Source of the DNA: Labyrinthula sp. Ha
Lineage: Eukaryota; Sar; Bigyra; Labyrinthulida; Labyrinthulaceae
Assembly: GCA_015227615.1 (NCBI GenBank)
Contig: JAALGZ010000028.1
Coordinates: 186,001 to 250,000, forward strand
Length of the DNA stretch: 64,000 bases
Direction of reading: 5' to 3'
In this document: piece after piece, positions 1-12,900 of the stretch
How the letters are laid out: each line of letters opens with the position of its first letter
Numbering within the stretch: the first letter of the stretch is position 1
The notes under the pieces: model-generated
What the model was told of the DNA's origin: nothing
What the model saw: only the letters and a program-made list of their open reading frames with translations
Database searches by the model: none
Translations under genes and position numbers: made by a program

Positions 1-3000
1 TTTATAGCTATTATTAAATTCCGTAAAACTTCTAACTTTGACAGGATCTTTGAAAAAAAAATCATAAAACTTCAGATATTTTTAAGAATAAATGAAAAAA
101 CTAATAATAAAGCAATTTTGTTACTCAGTCTTTTGTTTCAATTTGCTATGGAGACTACCAAGAATATATAACCATTGGACGCGTTGCTTATCTTTGAAAG
201 CAGTTTCGACCAAACCATGTTATCTTTATTCTTGATTATTGAAAAACAGTCTCTTCGAGGTTATAATGTAGTTAAGAGTAATAGAGAGGGTTTCCCTTTG
301 GAGTGTAATGTACTCTTATAGGTATTAGAAAGCGATCAAGAAAAACTGTTGTCTTTCTGACTGCAAAAACCAATTCCTTAAAACTTTCTATGGCGAAGAG
401 TGGATTTGCTGACTGAACCTAACGGCACTGCTTCAACAACTTTCTTTCATAATTTTGAGTTTCTTCACTTTCATCTTGTTGATACTTCCTTAAACAGATT
501 AATATTTTTATTATCCTCAGGAAATGAAGACATTCCCGAGTTCTGAGTAATAAAAAGTATTAACCATTACTTTATGCAAAGTGTTGCTTCCTCAATCTAC
601 GTCATATGACGGTTTATTTCTTGTATAGCTGGCACTAAGCTAATTTATTGTACGTTTTCGTCATTCAACGCCTTCATATAACCATATTTATAAAATTTGA
701 GGGTTATTGAATTTTCTTATTCATATATCTGCATTTATGCCAGAAAACTCCGCACTAGTTAATTAAGTATCTTACTTTCCAATTGAAGGAAACTGCAGTT
801 ATTCCACCTCCCTTACTAGTTACCTTAGATCTAAAAACTATGAACTCATTTAAACTTCAAAACTGTTTTTTTCAATCTCCAGCAATAGCTCCGAGTCTAA
901 CACGAATAGTCTTTAAGGACTACAACTTTTGCAACTGATAATATCAAGCGATACAGAGACAGAAGGCGAACCCGTTATGATTTCCGGAGAGAATGTTCCT
1001 TCCAATCGTAGAAGATATCTAACAAATGGTCCTGAGATCCATATATTGGTCAATTATCTTAGTGACAGTGACACTTTCTACTGAAGAGTTTGTACTGCTT
1101 TGCTTACTTAGTGTTAAGAATGACCAGGTAAAATTTTTCTTATGTTGTTACATGTTCCCAAAGCCTAGTTAAGTTGGAGGTGAAGGAAGTATGTAATACA
1201 AAACCTAAGTTTTCACTAAGGAATAGATATATTCACGACATAGAAGTCTTTTGTGTATACAAGTTAACTTCGGTGGTGGATTTCCTGATATACATCGCCT
1301 AATCCAGAATCTAAATTGGTGAAAAATCAATTGCCTACATTCTGTCTACACTTTAACATATGTTTTTGTTATAAATTTACTTCTTGTATTGTACATACAA
1401 AGCTTTTATCCAAGTATAAGGACTGTGTTTCAAAGTTTTTAGACACGAGAAGACGAGAGAGCGCAAGTACAATTACTATTCACATATAAACACAAAATAT
1501 AATAAAAAGGAAAGAATTTACATACTCCTTTTTGCATCGCAATATATTTTCCTGAAGTTGGAAAGGGTCCATCGGTGCCAGCTATTGGGGGTGATAGGGA
1601 TATTCAAATTATTCAATCTGTTCATCTGTGGTAGTTTGCAACGACTTAACAATATTTCCTTAATATCAGAGACAATAAGCATTCTAATTCATACAAAGAA
1701 GTGGATGCTAGTTTCTATACTGGAAAATGTTTATGTAACTTCCTGATGGCAGATAAACAGGATGTTGAGTCAGTTCAGGCACTTGCTGTACGCTAAATCA
1801 TATAAGACATAGCTGAGATATAAATAGAGTTGACGAGTACGCAACGAGCAACCATTTAACACGTTAAAAAGCTACTAATGGTGTTATAATCAGAAAGATA
1901 TTTTTGAAAGACGCCTAATGTCTCATATGCTAAATCGCTGCTCTCATAATTAGCTTGTTCTTTTTTACCCTTATATTTCACTCATTGAATACATAACTTG
2001 CTCTGAGTTCATACCTGATTCTGTATTCGAGCTGTATTTTTTACGAGAGCCTCATGAAAAGATTTATTTCATATCCAGTAATTCGATAACCTACGAGAAG
2101 ATCCAAAATAACTAATAGCTAAGGTATATAGTTTCACCGAATCCAGATAGTGAATGAAAAGAAACAAATTCAAGGATTTGTTGCTCTACTTTTTCTTTTA
2201 ACATCTGGAAATAGTTTCAATTTCTGTGATTACTTGTATGAAAGAGAAGTATTAACATGATACCTCGCTCCCGCTAAAGAAATAGGTCATGTCACTTAAG
2301 TAGAAAACCTACTCCTGATTTAGATAAGCTACAGATATTATTTCAGCCAATAGATGTTAAATATTTTTCTCTATGGTGATAATAAGCATTAATCACACTA
2401 GCTTTCTTGTTTAAATAAGAACTTAGTGGTAGTTGTTTGTACGCTCCTCCAATTAGGTTGCCGAGTAATTTTTAAGCCATGTAGCTCTATTTATCCACAT
2501 ATCCAAATCTTCATTCTTAGTAACTACCCGCACCATTAACTTACTTGTTAATTTATTTATTCATGGCTGCGTATCGAATGTGGGTACGTTTATTAATAAC
2601 CATTTCATAATTAGTTTGTTTGTGATTATAAATGACGTACTTATGATTTTCATTCTTATGAAGTGAATTTAACTCTGTTCCAATACCCAAATGACCATCA
2701 TTAGAAACTTAGACCACATGTGCCTGGACTAAATGTCAAAATATTCCTTATTTTATTATTGCACCATGTGAAAACCCTCAAAAGGGGGGTACAGTGGTCC
2801 AGTCATAGCCTACTCCCGGATCGTTACCGAGGAACATGGTAAAAATATAAGGCTTTCAATACGATGTAAGGATGAAATAACTTATCTGGTTATTTAGTCC
2901 AAGAACGCGTGATACAACTTTGAAGTGATTAGCAAATGATTATCAATGCAAAATCAATACGATATTGTAGATGTTAGTGATTATTAATAACATAATATTA

Positions 3001-5900
3001 GAAGAAAATTCATCAATAAATTATTAATAAATCAAACCCAGCCCTTGGTAATGGCCTTTTAAATATGTTTTTTTAGATTAACTTATTCCTTATCAGATTA
3101 TATTCAATATCTTCGCCATTTTCCTAGAACTCTTGATACTCCTGGAGCCCCCAGCCACTCTTCCTCTACAAAACTTCAACATCTATCTATATTGGTAGAT
3201 CATATTTGCATATGAACACACAAAAAACGAATGAAACCAGTGTGAACATCTGCTAAGATGCCATTTCAAATATGTTGGGTTTCATACACTCTCTTCCTTT
3301 TTGTAATCTAATTATGTGTTAAATTACTCAAAAGTATTGTTTATCGGAAAAGGCTTTGACTGTACTCTATATCCGAAAAGGGGTTGTGAACTATATATAT
3401 ATACAGTGAATAAGGTCGGGTGAATGTAAATGATGCCCCAAGGCTATTCCCTCTATCTCTTTTAGATTGAGGTGTAGTGTTTTATATGTGCATTGGTATA
3501 TTCCAGCTCATAAATTGATGTTTTAGAGCCACTGAATTTAATGAAGATGAATTACATCGAGTGTGCAAAAGCTTGTTTCTTCAATGAAAATAGCATTATA
3601 CTGTATTGTGTTAGTAAGGACCAAATTGACAGTTATCCTTGAGATTTATTCTTAACTCATATAATTTCAATATCTATTTGTTAGACAAAACACTACAGTT
3701 TTAATTTTTTTTCAGTTCTGAGTTTGATTATCAATTTATTAATTCAAAATTGATTGTTACTTTTTTCATTCTACAAAGTTAAATCTGATTTTAAGGCTTA
3801 CTATAGTCTGTGTTAATCCGAATTAAGTTCATATGAGCCATTCTAAAAGGTCTTGACTGGAAAAACCTGTAGAATTTTCTACTAGAAGGTTATGTATCTA
3901 AGGAGATAATTTTTTTATGAATTAGAAACTTAGAAATAAAAGATTAACTCGAATAGAATTACAGGAAATCTTAATTCCTGGTTTTTTGAATTATTGAAGT
4001 TGTGGATTATGATTTTAATGTTATTGCCTTAGACAGATGGACCATGCTGTTGTTGCTAAAGCCTATTTTTTCTTCAAAATTTTTGGTAACAATAATCAAC
4101 TTGCTTCACATCAGCTTTTGATCTACGGAGCATTAGTTTGCTTTTATGCTATGGGGAGATTAGAAAAATTTTTAGTTAAGCCCTGTCTTGATGCCCCATG
4201 CTGTTATATGTTCCAACTTCATTAGAAAAACGGAACTGTCTGCATCGGGCATCGACCATAACCTCTGTTGAAATGGATTCAAGGCGTCGATGTCTTTTCA
4301 GTAACTATGTGGTTATCAGTTTGTGTTGAGAGCTGATAATGGTGATCCTGCGGGTAGGCGGTCCATACTGGGTTTTGGTAAAAAGTTTATGTGTTCTCTT
4401 TATAGGATGCAAATTGGCCATAATTATTGTTCTCGTCACTGTATCACTTTTATTTTCTACGTTCAAATATTTAACAAGTCACAAACCAGCCGGCAGTGAT
4501 AAATAGGCTCTGTTAATGGGTTTTTCCCATCAGTAGACCACCTCCTTACACTTTATGATGTGTCCTCCTATGTTTTTATTTTAGCTTCAAGGTCCAGATT
4601 CTTATTTGTTAATCGTAGGTATAATCTGACATTAACAAGTTCAGTTTTATTTAATTTAGACAAGTTAGTATTAACAGATTTATATTATCCTTCTTTCGAG
4701 CTATATTTTTAAATTTAGCGCGCTTATCAAGTCCTTGACCTGATGTAGCTTGCAACTTAAGGCCATTACTATGTACACGAATTCAACATCTTTCCCTTTG
4801 GTAATAACCAAAAAAAATAATGATGTATCTGTCTCAATAATGAAGATTAGAAACCCCTTACCGAAACTAAACGCTTTTGTTCATCCCAAAAATCAACCAA
4901 TTATTTCTTGCAGCATATTTAATGTATATTCAAAGTCATCTGAAGTACTTTCAGTGCTTTGAAAATAATATTATCGAACATGAAAGGGTTCAAAGGATGC
5001 TCAGACTCCTTCTTTAACCTGAACCCTTTTTGCTTGAATAGTTTTGAAGAAATGTCAGCTTTTTTTACAATAATTTCAAAAGATATTTTCTTAGTAACTT
5101 GAGTGAGTTGTGTCCAAAAGGGTTTATTCAATATGTAGTTTATAAATACTTTATTTGCAGCTGGTCTTGGTTAATATCTAAAGTCTTGCTCTGTAAAGAT
5201 GAATTCGATGGTTAAAGTTTTTGTCTAACAAAATCACTATATAATAGAACAGCTTAATTTATGGGTTATGAAAAGAAGAAACATGTCTAAACAGGAAAGT
5301 AGCTAACCACATACCCCAAACTAAACAGGTTGAGTACATGTGTATAAAAAATTAGGAGACCTAATGCCCAACTGAAACAACTTCTCTGGTCATTTACTTT
5401 TTTAATATGATATCTATTATCTTCTAAGGTTTTTCTACCAAAAATAGTTCTGCCGAGGATAAACCTGAAACGGTTCCTATAGTTCTGATTCTCTGAGATA
5501 AGTGTGGGTTATACAGATATTTTTTTTTTATAGATTACAAATCTTTTCTATTTATAAACTTTGTATTAATAATATTGATCTAGGTGACTAAATATGAAAC
5601 CTAGTTTCTCCTTTATTTTTTGAACACGTTTTTCTTATTTTAAAACTGATTTGAGTCATGAAATCTGGGTATTAAATTATGATATAAAATTATTAAAAGA
5701 ATAAAATGTCTCAATAGTTTGATCCCAGTTATTTCTAATATATATAAATGTATTAATATAGTAATACGACAGTATGTTTGCGAAATTTATATTCAGCATA
5801 GAAACAATTACCAAATACTTTTTCAACAACATAAATACAGTTTAAATATAGAATTATCTTCTTGAAAAGAACAAGTTCACTAAAACAAAACAAACAACAT
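1..5900. other. Gene-poor AT-rich stretch
   Basis: No open frame longer than about 70 codons is present, and none of the short ones shows a recognisable domain, biased composition or a convincing start context. Stops are frequent in all six frames. I see no tRNA, no clear terminal repeats and no long tandem array. The sequence looks like old neutral or decayed DNA left of the first gene island. A gene made wholly of small exons could still hide here, because introns of about 30 nt occur elsewhere in the window. Confidence 0.5.
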
Positions 5901-6869
5901 ATGAAGAACTATACTTCTCTAAGAAATTGTAAAGCACCTTTTGTGTATATTGAAACTGATGAACTCTGTGAAACAACTGTTTATGAGTATTATTTACCCT
6001 TTTCTCTTTACATAAGAATTATAACAAAATATACAGGAATATTTGTATTCCTAGCACTATGTTTAACTATGCAAAGATTTCTAGCAAAAGAACCACTCAC
6101 ACGACAAAATTGGAAACAAGATCTCTTTTTTAAATACAAATTTTTAACTTTATTATATATAATAATAGGAAGTTTTTGTTTTATTGGTCATGTAAGCAGT
6201 GGTGGTTTAATTAACCATTCAATTGAAAGTTCACAAGGAAAACTTAATGGACTTTTTGGTTCATATATGTCTGTATTTTATTTCCTTGGAACTTTTCATT
6301 TTCTTCCTGTATTAAATAAACTTCTTGGTTTTGAAAATAATAATAAAAGCTTTCTTAAACTAAAGAAAATAACTTTCATATTGGCTATATTAAATAATAC
6401 TCCTTATTTTATTATTATACCTATTATAGTTATAAAAAGTTTTCTTGACACAAAAAGTTTTGCTGCTTTAGTTTTTTCTCATGCAGCTATTAATTCTTGT
6501 ATTCTATCAAGTTTAGGTCTTTTTACTCTGAAAAGATTAATAAAAAAAATTGAATTTCTAGAAAAATGTTTTATTCAAAATAATAGAATTCTAAGTAAAA
6601 GAAATAAAATTCATACTTTGCTTATTAAACTAAGACTTTTAAGAGTTGCAGTATATATTCATATAACTGTATCTATTATTATTGTATTACCATATTTATT
6701 TAATATTTTTAATAATGATAAACTTATTTTTATGATAGGTTTTATATTTGTTGGTTCTCTTCCTTTTATTATTTTTCCTTTATTATTTTTCTTTAGTACT
6801 TATATTATACCTGGTTCAGAACAATGTTTTACTACTAATGCTGTCGCAACAACTATAAATTCAGTTTAA
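5901..6869 (+). CDS. Seven-helix membrane protein, unknown family
   Basis: A 322-residue protein starting at the first ATG (5901). The frame is open a little further upstream but only from a TTG. About seven hydrophobic segments are visible, near residues 44-60, 81-98, 117-135, 158-178, 187-209, 248-267 and 276-302. A basic loop of roughly 40 residues lies between segments five and six, and the C-terminal tail is short. This topology resembles a G-protein-coupled receptor or another 7TM protein, but I recognise no family motif such as DRY, NPxxY or a ligand-binding ectodomain, so function is left open. It stands alone in its orientation, about 750 bp before the tail-to-tail sulfotransferase 1. 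Start and membrane nature are well supported; any receptor role is inference. Confidence 0.75.
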   Translation: MKNYTSLRNCKAPFVYIETDELCETTVYEYYLPFSLYIRIITKYTGIFVFLALCLTMQRFLAKEPLTRQNWKQDLFFKYKFLTLLYIIIGSFCFIGHVSSGGLINHSIESSQGKLNGLFGSYMSVFYFLGTFHFLPVLNKLLGFENNNKSFLKLKKITFILAILNNTPYFIIIPIIVIKSFLDTKSFAALVFSHAAINSCILSSLGLFTLKRLIKKIEFLEKCFIQNNRILSKRNKIHTLLIKLRLLRVAVYIHITVSIIIVLPYLFNIFNNDKLIFMIGFIFVGSLPFIIFPLLFFFSTYIIPGSEQCFTTNAVATTINSV

Positions 6870-7623
6870 ATAACTCTTGAATAAAAAAAATACTAAGCAA
6901 AAGTAATACCTAAGTATAAGAACAACAAGACTTACAAATTTTAGCAATAACGTTGTAGCTCATTTTATTTCCATTTGTATAGAAAAAGTATTTAAAGTTT
7001 CTATATGTTTTCTTTTTAGCGAAATATGTTTGGATATATCTTGATTCTTATGTAATCATACTGGTGATATATTTAAATTATTGTTAAAGAACTCTTAAAA
7101 CTTTATAAAACCGATTAATATAAGCTGTTTTGGATTAATTGTTTACAATTCGTATATAGGTTAGAGTTATATCTTGTATTTCTTTGCATTCTACTTTGAT
7201 GGATGAAACAATGCTCAAATTTTGATTTAGCAAATTTGAAGAACATACTTTAAGTCCATCACCTCATTTCCATGCCTAAGATGAGTCTTTTGTAAAAAGT
7301 CTTATGGAATAGCACTTTTTAAGTTACTTGGGTTCCTCATTCATTTTTGAACTATATTCTATTCAACTTGATTAAGTAGCAAAGATGCTGAAGATGCAAA
7401 TATTTTTTGCTCTATGGGAAAAAAACTTATATTTTCTTTTAGTATTAGATGAATTTTTTCACAGAATTAATGAAATTAGAGAGAGTTGAATACTTTGTTT
7501 TTGTAAGAGAAAAATGAAAAGAAGCAGTTTAATAAGAGTTAATTTAGTTTCTATCTATTCTTACTAGAAAGATATATTTAATAAACCAAACAAAGATAAA
7601 ACTTGTAAGAAATATTTTCTGAC
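6870..7623. other. Intergenic gap between convergent genes
   Basis: AT-rich sequence between the 3' ends of the seven-helix gene and sulfotransferase 1. No ORF, repeat or motif is evident. It presumably holds both 3' UTRs and polyadenylation sites. It is much longer than the overlapping 3' ends seen in islands B and D. Confidence 0.5.
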
Positions 7624-8751
7624 TTAAACTAAAGGTATCTCAAATTTTTCTAAAAGTTCTTGTTGTAAATATTTTCTCATTTGTTTATAACACATATCTA
7701 CAGTGTCAGGTTTTAATTCCTTTATATACCCTTTTATTTCTGCATTTCTAACTTTTCTTGAATTTGTCCCCTTTTTTGATAAACCTTTCAGATTAGAAGT
7801 CATAGTTCCTTCAACAATCTCTTCTTGAACTTTTTTCATATTTCCCATACTTGTATCTTCTACAACTTTATTTACAATAAAATTTTCTTCAATACCTAAT
7901 TCTAAACCAATATTTTTAAGAAACTTTTTTATAAACATATGTGGATCTTTTCTTAAATCTCTAAAATAAAGTAACTCAAATTCATATCCTATTTCAGGTA
8001 ATATTTTATTAACTAGTTCATATGTTATAGATGTTTCAATAATTTTATGTTTACACTTTGAATAAACAAAGTTATTTAATTCTATAGGTGAAATATTTGG
8101 AAAAACATAATGCTCATATGAAACTAATACAGCAATAGGATCTCTAAATATAGTAAAATGCTTCTTATTAAATATTTCAGTTTGTTTAGTTTTTTCAACT
8201 CCTTTTAGTTTAGGTATTGAACTTTTCATTAAATTAATTGAGTCTTTTCTTGTTTCAGAATCTTTTCTTAAAGAATAGTTTTTTTTTAAAGATTCTTCTA
8301 CTAATTCTTTTACAGAAAGAACAAAATCAGAACCTTGCATATTAAGCTTTTGGTTATCATATCCAGAATAAACTCTTCCTTCATGTTTTTTAAAAGTAGA
8401 AAAAAACAAAGACTTGTTTTTTGTTTCAAGTGTTTGGAAATCATCAACATTTTCAAAGGTATAATTTTCATTCAAATCTACCAAGTGTTTGAATGCATAT
8501 TCAATAATCCAAGAAAGAACAGTTGTTCCAGATTTTCTAATACTAAAAGTAAGAAAAGAGTTTTGATTATTTGGAATATATGGAAGCATAGTAGAAGAAA
8601 GTGAATGGTCTGCATTAATTTCAAATGTTTCATCAAACTGAACAGGTTTAATTGGGTTCTTGTTTATAATAAAACAAAGAGTTAAAAAGATAGTTGTTGT
8701 ATAAAATAAATATCTTGAACATATTGTTAAATTAGACTCTTCAACTTTCAT
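7624..8751 (-). CDS. Golgi-type PAPS-dependent sulfotransferase 1
   Basis: A 375-residue type II membrane protein with an ATG start. A single hydrophobic segment (about 13-29) is followed by a lumenal domain. The 5'-phosphosulfate-binding loop is seen as RKSGTTVLSW near residue 72. The 3'-phosphate-binding motif is FRDPIAVLVSY, with Arg203 and Ser211 at the canonical spacing of eight. A further family element, LLYFRDLRKDP, precedes the C-terminal region rich in Lys and Arg (SRKVRN). Enzymes of this family transfer sulfate from PAPS to hydroxyl or amino groups, usually on glycans in the Golgi lumen; the acceptor cannot be deduced. It is one of three paralogues in the window, with sulfotransferases 2 and 3 more than 16 kb away on the other strand. 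The Pro usual before the Lys of the PAPS loop is Arg here. Confidence 0.88.
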   Translation of the reverse strand: MKVEESNLTICSRYLFYTTTIFLTLCFIINKNPIKPVQFDETFEINADHSLSSTMLPYIPNNQNSFLTFSIRKSGTTVLSWIIEYAFKHLVDLNENYTFENVDDFQTLETKNKSLFFSTFKKHEGRVYSGYDNQKLNMQGSDFVLSVKELVEESLKKNYSLRKDSETRKDSINLMKSSIPKLKGVEKTKQTEIFNKKHFTIFRDPIAVLVSYEHYVFPNISPIELNNFVYSKCKHKIIETSITYELVNKILPEIGYEFELLYFRDLRKDPHMFIKKFLKNIGLELGIEENFIVNKVVEDTSMGNMKKVQEEIVEGTMTSNLKGLSKKGTNSRKVRNAEIKGYIKELKPDTVDMCYKQMRKYLQQELLEKFEIPLV

Positions 8752-9159
8752 TTTTAATGAATAATCGTTTCTTATATAAGAAAAATTTTTAATATCAAGT
8801 AATGTAAATTCGATTGGGAGAAACAGTGTAATTCTTATTACTTTTAACTTCTGAAATTATGCTGAAATATGGGAATACTTATTTATAATCGTATATTATT
8901 TTTTTGGGAATTTGGGGTATTTAATTTAAATATAATATTATATTTATAAATTTATTATTTTACATAAATTGCTGTTAAGAAATAGGAGATATTTATTTCA
9001 TACATGTTTTTTTATAAACAGAAAAAAATTTGGGATATGATTTTTTATATTTTTGAAGTTAAATAATTCTTAAAATCTAATTCGTTAAATCAATTTCCCA
9101 GAAGTTTTTTCATTATGGTCTGAATAATTGATATAAAGAACAATAATTTTTCATACTTG

Positions 9160-9640
9160 AAATGAAATAAAGAGGGGACTAGGAACAAAGTGAATGCACT
9201 AGAAGCTACTAAATAAATATTAAAAAATTTAATGTTAAATTGGCTTCTTCTGCTTATTGTATGGAATAACATAAATTTCTACTTTTATTAAACATGTTTC
9301 TTGAAGTTTGGATTGACGTACTCCTTTAATAATGCCCCTCATGACTCGACTCTCCTTCCCCACTCGGCCCTTGGCGAAGATGAGGACGGATTCAAATCTT
9401 TTTCCATAGCTTGAATAAAGAAAGGCTAAAATATGTGTAGAAGTGAATAAATGCATATTTGAAATAACTCAGTTAGAAGCTCAAGGCAATTAATTTTGAA
9501 CACTGAAATTGAGAAGATTTAGATTTTTGTTAAAATAATAATTTAAACTTGAGTGGTTTAAGGATAATAGAAAATAATCTAGTTCCATATTAATAGTTGT
9601 TCTTTCGTTTCGTAATCTTTCCTAAATACAAATTCAAGGC
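9160..9640. repeat. Dispersed repeat family B, copy 1
   Basis: Aligns by eye, in the same orientation, with 32080-32520. Shared landmarks include an aaagtgaa/gagtgaaatgcacta block, gaagtttggattg versus gaaatttggattgg, a gattcaaatctttttcca versus gatttagatctttttcat block, and ttttgaacac(t/c)gaaattgagaag. Divergence is considerable, with many small indels. No coding capacity or terminal structure is apparent. It is probably a fragment of an old mobile element of undetermined class. Confidence 0.7.
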
Positions 9641-9930
9641 TTACATTTTCTTGCTGCTTGCTATTTCGCTTTGATTTTTTCGTGATTCCGAATTCATATT
9701 TGTTGTTCTGTTTCTTATTTGTCTTTTGTTTTCCTGTTTACTGTTTCCCTCTCATTTCTTCGCATTTCTTATTACTATGTTGTATTTCTTTTTTTCCCAT
9801 TTCCTTCTAGTTTTTTCGTTTGTTCTGTCTCTCTTTTCTTTCGTGTTCCCGTTCTGTTTCTTATGTATTTCCTATTGCCTGTTTCCTATTTGTATTTTCT
9901 TATTTCAAGTTTTTTGGTTTGTTCTTTTAA
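9640..9930 (+). repeat. Pyrimidine-rich low-complexity tract
   Basis: About 290 bp in which the plus strand is overwhelmingly T and C, with recurring short strings such as gtttcttatt, gtttcctatt and tttcctt. Internal similarity suggests expansion of a short imperfect unit. It directly follows repeat family B copy 1. The two overlapping open frames here owe their length only to the lack of purines, not to coding. Confidence 0.65.
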
Positions 9931-12900
9931 GTTATTTTAGGGAAGTAAGAATTTGGCCAACTAGAATTACGAGTATCTGACTCCAGAGACAAAAAAAATA
10001 TTTGTAAGATTTAGGTTTGTTTTTTCTTGCTATTCAACAGAAATGTAATACAAATTCATTAACTATATTAATATGGTTCAAGGATATCTCACTATACTTC
10101 TGCAACTTGTTACCCGCTTGATAAGAAATTTATTTAGGATCAGCTTGGTACTCTCCTGCCTGGTATTACAATTCTTGAGGCGAAGAAATATGAACTTGTA
10201 TTTGCAGTTACCTTCCACACTGATAATTGGCTGGTGACGTCTTGCTCTGTTAGTGCAAAGAGCTAGACAAACCCAACTTGAATAACAAAATAAGTAGAGC
10301 AGTTTCTTTGTACTCTCCGAGATTGAATAGAGTTGACACTACAGGGTAATCAGAGGCAGTACATGAATTTGGTTCAAATCAACAAAATCATCGAATTTAA
10401 GAATTTGTTTTACGTTTTTGCGGCATAAGTGCTATATCTGGACTAGAATTGATGAGTGAAATCTTAATGACATGCTCTGAGCAAAATGTTTGCCTATCCC
10501 TTTTGAAATTTTTTTAGCTAGACTTAAGCAGAACATCACAACTAGGCATGAATACTAATTAAATCCATCAATAATGAAACGACTCTTGTATTGATTCTGA
10601 TTACCATCAAGATACTTAGGATCTTGATTCACATCAACTGATTGTGGTCTCATTCTGTGCATCATTTATTTGCTAATAGTCTATCAAATTTGTTGGGTTA
10701 TTGTTAATGATTATCATTAAAAGAAACATGGCAAAAGAGTAATCGATAAATTACCTACAGGGCTAAGAATAGCCTCCTGACGGTGTAGAAGTAAGTTTTG
10801 GCATCGATACATATTCAAAAAAGCTCATCGCTGAAAAAGGCATTTTAACTTTAGTGTTGACGAAAGGGCATTCTGCACGAATACGAAAAGCTTTAGCTAC
10901 CTGCTACAACATGAAAGTTGAAAATAAGTTCAGGTATTGTATTCAACCGAAGTCGGTAAACCCATTTGGTTGCGGAGTCTGGCCAGTTGTTCTTTACATA
11001 TCTGTGCTTATTCATTTTCTACCCCAATGAGAAAATCTCTGGAATATAAGTTCCATAACTAAGAAGCTATTATTAAAAAGACATAACTACTGCATAGTAC
11101 TCCACATAGTAGTGTTACTCAAGTGATTCCCAATTATATGGGATAACAGATGAATATAGGGAAAACGTTGATATTTTTTCAATTTTTGTTCTTGATCGTA
11201 CTAATCTTCACAACATCTGTATTTTCATAACTGTCGCAATTTAGCTTGTACTGCTTATTTCTTTAGATTTCGCTACATGTATCTAAAATAGCTTGCTTGG
11301 CTTGCAAGCAGCCCACTAGTAGATATTATCAAGCCCAACTTGGTCTTTGAATCACTGGTTTCCAAAAGAAAAAGTCCCCGTTAGAAAGCTTCCTTTAACT
11401 CAGTAGTGTGCTCCCATTGTTACAGCTGTATTGTAACATTGTTTTTTTCTGCATAGTATCAAGAAAATTGACTTTTTGGCAAAGATAGAATGCTCTAACG
11501 TTCATTTCGTACCATTCTTTCTTGCTAACTGCCAGTTCGAATGAATTCTTGTCACTTTGAAAAGGGGTACATAGCTCAAGTACCTTGAGAGGAGACTCCC
11601 AACTCAAGCTTTGACTACCTCTAATTGCTAATGAAATCCAAATCGGAGGTGAGATAACTAGAGTATTAGCATGAATTCCCATTGAGACCGCAGTCAAGCT
11701 TTTCAAAAATTTAACACAGACTGAGCGAGTGCAAAAAATCTCACGTAAAAATTTAGTGGGGTTGAAAAGTTCTTAGAGTCTCCTTTGAAAGCAAACCATG
11801 TGATCCTTTTAAATTTCCTCTGTTATTAAATCTAATTGGCAGGACCTATCAGTACCACTACCAAACTAGAAATACCTTCTAGATAAACCATTAGTTTTGC
11901 ATGCTGGATCGGTTTTGAAAGTCATTAGTACGTAGAAAAAGGCGCTAGAAGTGTATCTGGCTACATATTATTAAGTAAAATATCCTTTTGAGAAATTCTG
12001 TTGAAATCTTTAGGGGATTGTAGGTGAATCTTTGGAAACCTTTCGAAAAATGCGCGAGGAACTGTCAGAATATTCTCAATGAATTTATAAAGAGAGTCTA
12101 AGAAGTATCAATAGCCTTTAGTATTTCTGTAAACTTCCAAGATTTGGTATGGATGTGAGTCAGAGCTCTGGATCTTTCAACCGGAAATTTAAGCTGACTA
12201 CACTGCCACTTGCAACACCCTCCAGATGTAAATTCTCTTTCGCCAACCTTACAATAAGACCAACTTGATTCTTTTCTTATTGATTATATTTTGATGTTCT
12301 CTCTATGAAGCTATAGAGCAACTTCTTGCTGATATAGAAAAGTTATTACCAAGGGTTATATACTTCTTTTTCTCACTCTAAGATGTCATTGTCCTATATT
12401 TATAGTTATGTCCCATTTCGCAGCTACAGTTGTTTATATGATCCTTGGTTTATCGCTTTCCGTAGGAAGAATGCGACTGCAGTGCACCGTGGTGCTAAAA
12501 AAGCTAGTTAGATATATTGGTTCAAATAGCACTATGTTTCAGTTCTCTGCTGCATCTCAGTTCATCACTGAAGTTAGATCTTGCTTATAGTAATAGCCAG
12601 ATTCCCAGAACTTATTTGTTTAAACTATAAATGAGTTGAAGACGCAGAGAGACAAACTGCAATTAATGTAATGCAATACAATCATTGAGCGCAGGTTTCA
12701 TATATACATGTAATTGACAAGCTTTCTAGGGTTTTTCGAGAATGTGAAAAGGGATGTGTATATTCTTAATACGTTGCCTTGTCGATGTGCAATTCCGCTT
12801 AAGAATAATCAGTCTGAATTCCAAGACCTGAAGCTCACTTCAACGAATACAAATTAATAACCCATCAATTAATTTTGGATTTGCTTATACCATCTTATGC

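Noticed and set aside
5862-5900. Extended N-terminus of the seven-helix protein
   Set aside because: The extension begins at TTG; the first ATG is at 5901. A small upstream exon is not excluded.
9719-9980. Two overlapping hydrophobic small proteins
   Set aside because: They are by-products of a pyrimidine-rich tract, in two frames at once, with no other sign of coding.
10360-12530. tRNA-like B-box strings (ggttcaaat) near 10370 and 12518
   Set aside because: No matching A-box or foldable acceptor and anticodon arms around them.
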